NCBI GenBank assembly: GCA_014529385.2
Contig: CM043956.1
Location: 59,963,120 to 60,027,119 of the forward strand
Origin: Adiantum capillus-veneris
Lineage: Eukaryota; Streptophyta; Polypodiopsida; Polypodiales; Pteridaceae
Direction of reading: 5' to 3'
DNA length: 64,000 bases
Shown piece by piece: positions 46,101 to 56,050 of the stretch. Positions within the stretch are counted from its first letter, which is position 1. Each line of letters opens with the position of its first letter. A program made the position numbers and the translations under genes. Below the pieces are notes generated by a model, which was not told the origin of the DNA, searched no databases, and worked only from the letters and a program-made list of their open reading frames with translations.

Positions 46101-48146
46101 ATGGACACAAGGAAACGATTAGAGGAGCTTTATGAAGATGAGGATGAGTCTAGTGATGAAGACTCTTCCACGGTGACAGGTGAGGACAGTGATAGCACTA
46201 CTAGCAGTGGTGAGGATGCTGATGTTGCATTTCTTTTGATGGACAAAGAAATCCAGGAGATTGGTTTAGTTGCATTTGCGAATGAGGTTGAAGATGAAAG
46301 TGAAGGGCCTTATGAAGTGATTGAAGGGCTGATGCAAACCAAGGTTGAGTTGTCAAAGAAGCAAGAATTAATGACGCAAATGATTAGTGGAGACCTCTCA
46401 ACTATGGAGAAGGATATATTTTTGCATATGCTGGCTAGTTTTCCTAATTTGTTCATTACTTCATATGAAGAGATCAGAGGGTTCAAGGGTGAAGAGATGC
46501 ATATAGAGCTGAAAGAAGGTGCTAAGCCAGTGCGGCAAAGGCTAAGAAGGATGGGTCAAGAGCAAATAGAAGCAGTGGACAAGTTATTGAAGGCAGGGTT
46601 CATAGTTCCAGTGGAGACCACAGAATGGGTGAGTCCAGTTGTAGTCAGTCCAAAGAAGGATGGGAAGTGGAGAATTTGTGTGGATTTTAAACCCTTAAAC
46701 GCAGCCACTAAGAAGAACCCATATCCTCTTCCATTCATCGATCAGATCTTGGATTCAGTGGCAGGTTATGAGAGGTACAGTGTGTGTGATGGTTTTTCAG
46801 GCTATTTTCAATTGAAGATTGCTCTTAAAGACCGCACAAAGACAACTTTTATTACGCCATGGGGCTGCTATTGCTACACAGTATTTCCATTTGGGTTGTC
46901 AAATGGACCTTCCTTCTATCAAGAGAGAGCAAATTGGGTGTTGGAACCATTCATTGGTAGTTGTGTTAAAGCTTTTATGGATGACTTTTGTGTCTATAGA
47001 AGTAGGGCTGATCACCATGAGAAGTTGCAGATGGTATTGGCTCGATATGATGAATGTGGAGGACAACTAAATCCAAAGAAATGTCATCTAGCACAGCCAA
47101 GGGTGAAGTTATTGGGCCATATGGTGTCAAAAAATGGCATTGAGGCTGATCCAGACAAGGTTAAGTCTATTATTCTTCTTCCATCACCTATGATTACGAA
47201 GCAATTGGAAACCTTTATACACAAAGTGAAGTACATGGCACGGTTTATTCCATTGTCTTCGCAACTTCTTTATCCATTACAGCAAGTGGCAAAGCATGAT
47301 CCATTGCAATGGGATGACAAGTGTGAAGAAGTGTTTCAAGAGGTGAAAGAGGTGTTAGGGGGGTTGTCAGCCATGCAGGCTCCTGATTGGGAGAAAGTTT
47401 TTTATGTAAATCCATCAGTAGGGGATGATGCCATTGGAGCCATGCTATTGCAAAAGGGGAAGGGCAGCCATTATATGAGGCCAGTGTATTGTGCAAGCCG
47501 AGTGAAGTTGGTAGTAGAGAGAAAGTTATCGGAAGTAGAGCTAGTGATGGCCAGTGTAATATTTGCTTGTCGACGATTTCGTCATTACTTGCTACCATGG
47601 CCTTTTGTTTTCTTGACGAGTTATGCCTTTTTGCCACAGTTAATTAATGGTACTAACATGTCAAATGTGGTGAAGAAATGGGTAATTGAGCTGCAAGAGT
47701 TTGAGTTCTCTTTTCTAGTGGAAGATAGTACAAGGGCTACCCTCGCTGATTTGTTGACCTACAAGGAGAATCCCCTTATTGTTAAGGAAGAGGTGGTGAG
47801 AAAGGTAGTTGAAGAAGTGCCACAGATCAGCAATGCACATGTGTTGTTCTTTGATGGTTCATACAGAAAGAGCCATGATGCAGCTTCAGGGGGTATAGCA
47901 CTTTATGATCCAGAGGGGAAGCTAGTATGCAAGAGAGGGTTCAAATTGGATGCGCATAGTAACAATGAGGCTGAATATGCTACTCTGGAAGCCGGATTAC
48001 ACATTTGTTTGAAGCATGGGGTTCGAAGGTTGAGCATAAAAGGTGATGCCTTGTTAGTGGTGAAGCAAGTGCTGGGTGTGTGGAAGAGCAAGAACACCTC
48101 ATTGAAGGAAATGTGCTTCAGAATTAAAGGCTTAAATCCATGGTGA
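46101..48146 (+). pseudogene. C2 pol: RT, RNase H, truncated archaeal-type RNase H
   Basis: Acidic linker, then RT (WRICVDFKPLNAATKKNPYP, DGFSGYFQLKIALKD, FPFGLSNGPSFYQ, FMDDFCVYRSR), RNase H connection, degenerate RNase H (FYVNPSVGDDAIGAMLLQ; RVKLVVERKLSEVEL), second RNase H (LFFDGSYRKSHDAASGG, NNEAEYATLEAG). It ends after MCFRIKGLNPW, where the sequence jumps into the integrase tail. An RT upstream segment has lost about four codons relative to C1 (MGQEQIEAVDK). Confidence 0.9.
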
Positions 48147-48147
48147 G

Positions 48148-48801
48148 TTGGTACAGATTCTTTCGAAAGTGACAGAGCACCAAGGAAAGAATTGGGATTT
48201 GGAATTGCCTAGTGCATTATGGGCTTACCGTACTTCGGTGAAGACAGGTACAGGGTTTACTCCATTTCATTTGGAGTATGGAAAGGAAGCACTATTGCCT
48301 GTGGAGGTAGAGTTGCCTGCGGTCAAGATGTTAGAGAAGTTGCTTGGGTCGCCTAGTGATGCATTCAAAGAGAGGCTCTTGCAGTTACAAGAGGTCCAGT
48401 TGGATAGGATGAGCGCATTGGAGCATTATGGGAAGATGCAGGATAAGGCTTTGGCAAAGATAAAGGAAAAGGTTAAAAGTAAGGGTATCAAGAAACATGA
48501 CTTGGTTTTGCGCTACAACAGTAAGCTGGACAACACCTTCCAAAAGAAGTTTCAAATTAAGTGGGAAGGCCCTTTCAAGGTAGTGAAGTGTTTTCCAAAT
48601 GGCACATATCAGCTGGCTAACCTGGATGGTGTTCTACATAAGTCAAGGGTAAATGGATTGCCTCTTAAATTGTATCATGCTAGATTGATGATGGTGGATC
48701 AAGATGAGCTGTCTGTGGAGCAAGCAATGTTGGTGAGGGATGAGGAGACCTGTGATGCGGCGAGTCTCATATCTCTCTTTGCTGCTGCTGAACATGAATG
48801 A
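48148..48801 (+). pseudogene. C2 integrase C-terminal part
   Basis: Contains LPSALWAYRTSVKTGTGFTP, FHLEYGKEALLPVEVELP, GIKKHDLVLRYNSKLDN, KFQIKWEGPFKVVKCF and NGTYQLANLDG: the end of the integrase core and its C-terminal domain. The zinc domain and D/D/E residues, present in C1, are deleted. Together the two copies cover the family, but neither is complete. Confidence 0.88.
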
Positions 48802-48812
48802 TCTAGCAGGCT

Positions 48813-48829
48813 AGGGGATGGGCAAATTA
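48813..48829 (+). other. Purine-rich primer region before C2 3' LTR
   Basis: AGGGGATGGGCAAATTA directly before TGTCAGG at 48830; C1 has the same segment (11866-11882, minus strand). Confidence 0.6.
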
Positions 48830-49978
48830 TGTCAGGAATTTTTTGGAGCAAGGGATTGCGCATATGTACATATACATGCATGGTGCATCAAATAAAGGAT
48901 TACCCATTTTCCTTAGCCAGGTGGTTACGTGGGGCCCACATGTGTACAGGTAGGACAGCATGTACATAGTGCATCGATTTTCACTATTATCAATACTAGT
49001 GTGTTTTTTCTACAATAAGGAGGAGTTGGTAGCGTGTAAAACTTCTCGAGGAAGCTATCCGCGGGCCGACGGCGTGAGGTCAGCAGGTGCGTCAGATGGC
49101 ATCTAGTGGCGTCAGGAGGGCGAACGAGGTCAATATTTGCACGCGGATGAGGACGGACACAACGTGGGTGTTTTCTTGTGAGAGTTACTCAGAAAGGTCA
49201 TCATTAGGACCACTTTTTGGGGCCACTTCACGTGGTGGCGAGATGCATTATTGGAAAAAAGCTAAGTGCCAGGTGTGCGAATGATGCAAAAAGGTGACAA
49301 CTATGCACTGCGAGGTCAGTTTTTGGCCTGTTCGGGGTGCGTTTGAGGTCATCTAAAAGGCCAAGGGTGCTTAAGTGATAAAGCTAAGTGTGGGAACTGA
49401 AAAAACAGAGAGAAGACCAGAAAAAAACGGGGAGAAGAGAGGAGGAACAGCCGCAGGTGTGTTTTTGCTCATTTTGGAGCCTGTTTTGGCCGTAAACTGC
49501 TCATCCGAGGTCAGATTTGAGCACTTTGACATTGTAGACTGGGGTTTTGGGCCGTTCCGGACGCGATGGCGCTGTCCATTTTGCCAAATTCCTCACTCTT
49601 TTCCTGCTGTTTTTCTATGTAAGTTTCTCCTATGAGCGAAGTTTTTGCTCTAGTTTGTGATTGTATCTGGCTTATTTTACCTATATTGTGTGAGCTATTT
49701 GCCCCATTGATGTTGGCCCAAGCTCAATTGTATCTAAACATCACAAATTCTCCTCTTTTGAGCTGAGTTTTTTTGGGTGTGTGTGTGTGTGTGTGTCTGT
49801 GTGGAGTGGGCAAGTGGATAATCTGTCTCCTTTCACTCCATAGGTGTGTTTCCTGTCTCGGCCAGGTGTGTTGTCTAAGCCGAGTGGTGCCCCATAGTGT
49901 GTGTGTGTGTGTGTATCTTCCCATGAGTGTGTGTCGGGTCGTTATAGAGGCGTTGTGTGTGTTTTCATCCCGCTCAGA
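48830..49978 (+). repeat. 3' LTR of C2
   Basis: 1149 bp, TGTCAGGAATTT to ...CGCTCAGA; few differences from the 5' copy. Confidence 0.92.
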
Positions 49979-51360
49979 GCGTATAAAATAATTTTATAGC
50001 TGCATGTCATCCAATATTTTTTAGAAGCTTGAACTCTTATTATTAAATATGTCTAGCTCAACAGAGTCAAGCACTCTTGGCCATAAAATGATTGAAAAGA
50101 GACATCCCAATTGTCCATTGAAAGGATGAATTGTATGAACATTCAACCAATTATATATAAAGTGTGCACTTATATTGTGCATGCCTACTCAACATTTATT
50201 CAATAATATGATTTGGTCTCTCTATTTGGCTATCATTATAAGGGTGATAAGTAGTAACAAAGGCTAATTTAGTTCTTATAATTGAGAATAAGATCTTCTA
50301 AAAATTTGAGGTAAACTTTTCATAATGATCCAAAAGTGTGCAACAAGGTAAACCATGAAGCATAAAAACACCTTCCATCAAAACTTGAGCTATATCTTTA
50401 TGTAAAATAAGTGAGTCTTTTTTATAAGCATGTCAATCATCACAAAAATAGAATCATATCCAAGAGATGTAGGAAGTCCTATGATAAAATCTATAGATAT
50501 GCATTTTCATTTAAATTAAGGTACATCATCTAGATGGAGCTTACCAAGGTATCAAAATCATTCAGCTTCAACGCATTGACATGTTAGGCATTTGGTGACA
50601 TAACTTGACACATCATGTTTTGATCCTAGACAAAAGAAAGTGTTCCTCAAAGTAGCATATGCTTAAATGTAATGTGCATGACTTGCAATAGGGATATCAT
50701 GTGCTTCTTGAAAGATTTGAAGCTTGATACAATCATTATTAGGAAGATAATTATTGAAGTATAGCATCATCTTTAACTTGTGATTTGACATTCATGTTTC
50801 TTGTTCAATTACTGAAGCTCAAAAAATATTTAATTTTCTTAATAAAAGAATCTTGTGGCATACTCTCATTATTAAGGTCAATCAAGGAGGTTGTAGAGGT
50901 TGTTCCTATTGCTATTATACTCAATCTGCTTAAAGTATCAGCTACAAAGTTTTTTCCTTGGTTCTCAAAACCATATTCACAAAGTAGTTCCATCCATCTC
51001 CATTGTTGGACATAAAGGTCATATTGAGCGTAAATCCACTTAAAATAATTTTGTGATCTATATGCAACTCAAATCTCCTTCCAAGTCGATAATGTCACCA
51101 TATTTTGAGAGCATTACTACTGCTAACAATTTAAAATCATGAGTAGGTTAATTCAGCTCATAAATGCATAACTTACAAGATTCATAAGACATTTGTCTTC
51201 TTTGTTTAGAGAAAGCACCACCAACCATCACTTGTGCACTTGCATCGATCTGTGAGGACAATAAATTTATGTGTGAAAATCTAGAAGTTGTAAAATAGTG
51301 GCATTTACCATAACTTCCTTGTCTCAAAGATAGCCTTGGCATGATCCCTGGGTTGTCCAC
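49979..51360 (-). pseudogene. Relic F: gypsy RNase H and integrase (right of C2)
   Basis: Minus strand: IDASAQVMVGGAFSKQRRQ and YESCKL (RNase H), NQGKNFVADTLSRL (RNase H end, near 50960), then integrase core scraps ISIDFIIGLPTSLGYD, FVMIDMLIKKTHL, TTYHPYNDSQIERPNHI and YGQECLTLLS up to the border with C2. The next part of the protein is at 42071-41870, which fixes C2 as a later insertion. Many stops. Confidence 0.78.
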
Positions 51361-51521
51361 TAGGAAATATGTAAGATAGCATGTGCGAACCAGGGATTTA
51401 ATATTTACGTAATTACGACAAATTATGTGTGATCACAAGGTCTTATTGACACATTTATATGATTACACTAAACATAATCACACAAAATCAGGTTAAGGGT
51501 GACCTGTAAACCCACTAAATT
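51361..51521. other. Short non-coding interval
   Basis: Nothing recognised. Confidence 0.4.
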
Positions 51522-51611
51522 CCCGCCGGGCTTTTTAGTATTCCTGGTGGGCCCGTCGGAATTTCTCATTTTCCCTATGGGCCCGCCGGGAATACTGAAA
51601 ATCCCGGCGGG
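51522..51611. repeat. 33-nt GC-rich inverted repeat
   Basis: Arms 51522-51554 and 51579-51611 are near-perfect inverted copies (CCCGCCGGG ... AGTATTCC ... GGGCCC against its reverse), separated by 24 nt. Arms also contain CCCGCCGGG-like near-palindromes. Far more GC-rich than its surroundings. Followed by a short (TA)n run at about 51622-51638. Confidence 0.9.
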
Positions 51612-51688
51612 CTCGTAGAATTATATATATATATATATGGGCCAGATTGGGCCCATTGGGTGTTATTTCTTCTTACTTTCATCTTCAC

Positions 51689-51689
<1 letters not shown>

Positions 51690-51724
<35 letters not shown>
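51690..51724. repeat. (AG)n microsatellite
   Basis: About 17 AG repeats. Confidence 0.95.
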
Positions 51725-51726
<2 letters not shown>

Positions 51727-51920
51727 CGTCGACCCCTTTGCAGGTACATCGAGAGGAGAGAGGAGAGAGGGAGAGAGGGGGTCGTGTTGCAGCATGCTCT
51801 GCGTCGCAGTGCGTGGCAGCAGAAGAGTACCTGACCACACAATCCGGGTATGTGTTGTGTGTGTATATGCATTGTGTCGTAGCGTGTCTTTTGTTGTATT
51901 GCGGGGTAGTAATAAGGTAA

Positions 51921-52385
51921 CTTACCACACAATGGGAGTGTGTGTGTAAGCTGTTCTACGGAACAATGCTTATCATGGGGGCATCACCTCGGTGACGCGG
52001 GAAAGATGGTGTCCTTGTGATAAGTATTGGCTTACTGTCTGGGTACTACGTCGGTAACGCGGCAAATCTAGTATCCTTATGGTAAGTCAACTTCCCTTCC
52101 CGTGTCCCAAAAAACATATGGGTATCGATCGGTAACGCGGCTATATGATTTTCGTATGCAAGCCATTGTTTTTTTATTAGATTCAGGTGGCACTCGATCG
52201 GTAACATGGCTAATAGAGTGTTGTTTGTTAGAAGCATCTATTTTTGCATAAATGTGGCGTTCAGGTCATTAACCCGACCGTACAAACGTCATATAATTTG
52301 TATGTGCATGTGCAATTATTTTTTTAAGTATTAAGTATATGAAATACTTGGTCGGTAACGCGGCTGTGAAGAGTATTTCATATAC
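51921..52385 (+). ncRNA. Array of imperfect hairpins with a conserved 20-nt loop
   Basis: Six hairpins in tandem: 51969-52024, 52031-52086, 52115-52158, 52178-52233, 52246-52307 and 52335-52385, with a smaller one at 51921-51950. Stems are 10-18 bp; four loops are exactly 20 nt and the others about 23. Five loops share CGGTAACGCGGC or a close variant. Stem sequences differ from unit to unit but stay paired. In the plus strand the non-Watson-Crick positions are nearly all G-T (18 by my count, against 3 other mismatches and no A-C), as expected if the plus-strand RNA folds. Lies about 700 bp upstream of the kinase-like pseudogene, same strand. Function unknown; calling it an RNA is inference. 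Confidence 0.6.
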
Positions 52386-52450
52386 AAAATGTATGAATTG
52401 TTTGATTTTGTTGTTTTTAACTGTCCATTTGAAATTGTATACTAGCTAAT

Positions 52451-52775
52451 CGTATTCAAAAGAATACTTATTCATCAATCATCGCTATTTTAAATGTTCC
52501 ATTTATATAAATTATATGTAAAAAAGTATCTGCACACAAATTTCATGTTAAATATTCTTTTTTAATCCTTTTGAAGGACTCTCAAGCGTTATCGCTATTT
52601 TTAATGCTTTATTTACATAAACTCTATGTAAAAAATCTAAATTCACACAATTTGCATGTTAAATATTCTTTTGCATCTTTTTAAAGAGCATCAATTATCA
52701 TTGCTTTTTGATTGCTACATTTACATAAATTCTATGTAAAAAAGTGTGTGAACACAATTTGCTAGTCCAATTTGT
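52451..52775 (+). repeat. Three ~110-bp tandem repeats with small hairpins
   Basis: Units start near 52451, 52564 and 52674. Each has an inverted repeat of the type TTTACATA/TATGTAAA with a 5-nt spacer, a phrase CACAATTTGCATG, and another small hairpin that varies in sequence (GTATTC/GAATAC; TCCTT/AAGGA; TCTTT/AAAGA). Confidence 0.75.
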
Positions 52776-53074
52776 ATACTTCCAATGTTTTAAATGTTTT
52801 AGAAGGTTTTAAGTCGGTGTGTGCTTTGTTTGAATTAGTATGTGCGCATGGAGAAAAATATAAGTTAAAAATTTAATATATGTTGAAATGTGCCATACTA
52901 TTAACATGTATTGTTTGATTTGAATTAAGTTCTTATAAACCACTTGTTTGATCTGCATTTTACGCAAATAACACATTGCAATTTTAAGCGAAGATTATTT
53001 TCAATTTTTATTAATATTTCCTTGCACATTTCTTAAAGTCTTCAAGTGGTGGTTAACAGTGTACCTGAGATAGT
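52776..53074. other. Interval before the kinase-like pseudogene
   Basis: AT-rich; no feature seen. Confidence 0.4.
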
Positions 53075-54680
53075 GTGAGAGTGTTAGTGTCATTCGCGAC
53101 CATGAATTTATATTTGATATGTTGTTTTTTATTGTCCAGTGCAAATATAACGCGAGATCAAAAGAAATGTATTATGTGTGCCATTCGTAAAGAATGTATT
53201 TTGGCAATCTCATCATGTGCAGCTGATCGCATACAGCAGATTAGTGAAAGTGATGTCTACATCAAAGACCTCACTAGCGCTATATGGGAGAACATAGAGT
53301 GCAGGTTGCGACTTGAAGGCCAATAAAAGTTGTTGCTTCTAGCAGGGATACAAGAATTTGACCCCCACCACAAGGTTAGGACAGTGTTGGGCAATATGAA
53401 AGTATCTTGCAGAGACTTAAAGGAGGATATCCCACCTGCCTGCAACATGTCAAAATTAGAGCTCTGGGATAAATTGTGGGAAGAACATAAGGTAAAGATG
53501 AAGTGTGTGAAAGCGCAGGACCAAGAAGCTTTACCCAAGAGATTGAAGATGCCCCAAGATGCACACGCAGCTTTGGGAGGTCGATCCAATGCCAGTGGCA
53601 CTGGCACAATCATGCGCACTGCTTTGAATGGAAAGTGCACTTATCTTGTCGGCATCCCTCACGAAGCCTTGGTAGAAGGTAGGAGGATTGGAGAAGGTAG
53701 GATGTTTGCACATTGTACACCATCAAAGGCATCTCATTTTCTCCAAACCACATTACATATGTGGGAAAATGTTACAAGGGAGGGAGTGAGGCAAAATTTG
53801 ACAGCTTTCAGACAGAGCAAGGAATGCAAATGCTTCACCCCTCCATTGTAAGGTGCATTGGGTTTACTATTGAATCTCCTTGGATCACGATATTCCCATA
53901 CTACAAGGGGATACCATGGGCGACATGATGTGTCGCTTATCGTTCGCTCATGGATTGTTTAGACGACACATGCACAGGCTACAACATGGCTGGAGGTCAT
54001 TGTCTGTAGAAAATCTTCATGTAAGCGAGATAGACACGGTGCGGATCAAAGCAGTGATCGAACAGATGCCAGCCATTTGTCATGTCTTAATCGACGGCGT
54101 TGCGGCTGCCCACTCGGCCAACATAGTGCACAGTGACCTGCACGCGTTTAACATAATGTTGGACTTTACTCGCATCAATAAATCCCGCATTGGCATCATT
54201 CATTGGGGTATGATGCAGAGAACACCAGCTAAGCGCATAGCAAATAATAATCTCATCCAAACGCACAGTTAGACGAAGCAATTTTGGATGCACGGAGAGC
54301 AGGGAATGTCGAGATGGCTAAGCGATAGGGGATTGCTCCCAAACTATACCATCCACGGTGCACAGATGCATACACAAAAGCGAGCAACATTTATGCATTG
54401 GGCTAGCTATTCGACATGCTGGTAGATTTTAGGAGTGCAGCCAGAAAAGTTTATTTTCCACAAGATGTTTTTCACCACCTGGATGAAGATGTTATGAGGG
54501 CTATTCGAATTAAAGTAGATTGTTGGATGAAGTTAAAAGATCGAGAATAAAGAAGGAATGATTTTGACGTGTTGATATTTTTCAAAGAACATTTAAAGAC
54601 AGACCCTAACCCTGTCTAACGTCCACTTGTTGAACTTGCACCATCATTTTATACGATTCAAACATTTCTATGATATACGT
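53075..54680 (+). pseudogene. Protein-kinase-like pseudogene
   Basis: CAG at 53137-53139 after a pyrimidine tract looks like a splice acceptor, so exon start may be 53140. Readable across frames: N-terminal helical region (NITRDQKKCIM, CAADRIQQISESDVYIKDLT, SAIWENIECRLRLEGQ, stop), a glycine-loop-like GRRIGEGRMF, MQMLHPSIVRCIGFTI (region around kinase strand 4), catalytic loop HSDLHAFNIMLDF (HxDLxxxN), metal-binding IGIIHWGM with H in place of D, then KLYHPRCTDAYTKASNIYALG (C-lobe), and a C-terminal part to about 54680. Frameshifts near 53820 and 53930 and several stops. The family is a divergent kinase I cannot name; host or mobile-element cargo is undecided. Confidence 0.62.
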
Positions 54681-54960
54681 ATGTCTTGTCCACGTTATTC
54701 TATTTTTTATTGAAGTAGTTCACCTAATTGAGTCAATTATCTTTAGTCATTTTAAATTTTTTATTTAACTGTCAGTATTTCAAATTTGCCTTATGGTTAA
54801 ATTAGTCGCATTTGTTGTGGTTTGATTTAGTGGATTCCGTGCACTTTCCCTGTGAATGAGAAGTTATTATATTCTGCATCTGTGAGACTGTTGAATTGTG
54901 AGAATATATATTTGTCAATGATATTGAATATTTGTCTATCTGTTGACTGCAGCTCTAAGA
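54681..54960. other. Spacer
   Basis: AT-rich; nothing recognised. GACTGCAG near 54946-54953, just before AAAATGGCCGATG, may be a splice acceptor. Confidence 0.35.
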
Positions 54961-54964
54961 GAAA

Positions 54965-55960
54965 ATGGCCGATGAAGAACAAGATACTGGCACCCGATGA
55001 TTAACAATAAGCGACTGTTAATGCATTTCAGCGCATGAAGTCTCTGGCACACGGCATGTCGGCACAACAAGCGATGCGCACTACTCGACGACTCTCAAAG
55101 TGGGCAAATCCAAACCACATGCAATGGAAAGAGATCAATAAAGAAGTGACAAAATACATGATCAAGACAATATGGCCATGTGAGACGCAGAGATCAAGAA
55201 AGAAAGGTGGAAGGTTTTGAAGTGCAACCATGATGCGATCAAAGAAAACGCTGAGAGGATTTATTTGGAGGTTTATGGCCATCCCCTGCACAATGCAGAT
55301 TGAGTGCTATATTTTGCAAAAATGTTATATGTTCACTTTGTGCAACATCGACCAGTAGACTTCTCGTCAAAGGAGACAACTGTTGCCACTCATGATTTAA
55401 GGGAGAGTTGTGTCACTTTCAAACGAGATGAGCTGGCATTGATAGTAGAAGGAACCGACCTATAGTTAAAAAGAGAGAAGGATATTTACACGACACAGTT
55501 GGTAGAGAAAGATGCAAAAATAACACGCCTTTTAGCCACCTAGACACCCCAACCCTCACAAGTCCAGATGGAGAAAAACATTCACCGCTTAAGTCAAGAT
55601 GTTCCAAATCTAACAAAGCAAGTGAATCCAACATATGTACAAGGGACACACATCAGCCACCTTGTCATGCATCCGAAGTTGGTCCCCTCGTCTACTTCAA
55701 ATGCATCCTCATCTTCCCAATGTTCAGTTTTCTACAAGAATTTTGATGGATGGAGTGGATATTATACATTGACATGTGGTCATTATTATCATTTAATTTG
55801 TCTTATTTGTTTAATGAAAAATACTAGTCGATGCACAATTTTTTCATAAGATATTCCACAAGGAATATATATTATGTTTGGCACAATTAGAAATCTGTTT
55901 GATAAGCAAGATGTTGCTTCAGGGCAACACAATTGAGATCTACAAACTATGTACTATCAC
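54965..55960 (+). pseudogene. Coiled-coil / RING-like pseudogene
   Basis: Begins MADEEQDTGTR, stop. Further readable parts: HNADIKE-type helical stretches (CNHDAIKENAERIYLEVYGH), KRDELALIVEGTDL and KDIYTTQLVEKDAKITRLL (coiled coil), a serine-rich spacer, and a Cys/His domain CSVFYKNFDGWSGYYTLTCG-H-YYHLICL then RC, close to a RING finger in spacing but with the second cysteine of the first pair changed to F and the last pair incomplete. Same strand and just downstream of the kinase-like gene, so the two may be a unit. RING proteins act as ubiquitin ligases; this copy is not functional. Confidence 0.5.
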
Positions 55961-56050
55961 GAATATGAAGCATTGTAATTACTCAAAACACATTTGAATA
56001 CAAGGTCTTTTACAATGGTTTTTGACATTTACTTGTTCTACTGTCAAGCT
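55961..56050. other. Boundary between RING-like pseudogene and hAT gene
   Basis: The two genes converge here, with 3' ends about 100 bp apart. Confidence 0.4.

Larger units (their letters stand above)
42072..49978 (+). mobile_element. Element C2, Tat-type Ty3/gypsy retrotransposon with both LTRs
   Basis: A 7.9-kb plus-strand sister of C1: 5' LTR 42072-43223, PBS from 43230, gag/protease 44292-46049, pol 46101-48146, integrase tail 48148-48801, PPT, 3' LTR 48830-49978. Flanks are GCGT on both sides (42068-42071 and 49979-49982), a plausible target duplication. Defects are CGA-to-TGA at 46047-46049, a short deletion near 46565, and an internal deletion at 48128-48150 removing the second half of the archaeal RNase H and the integrase zinc and catalytic domains. 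Confidence 0.93.

Noticed and set aside
51921-52385. Protein-coding repeat for the hairpin array
   Set aside because: All frames have frequent stops, unit lengths and spacings are not multiples of three, and conservation is in loop sequence and pairing.
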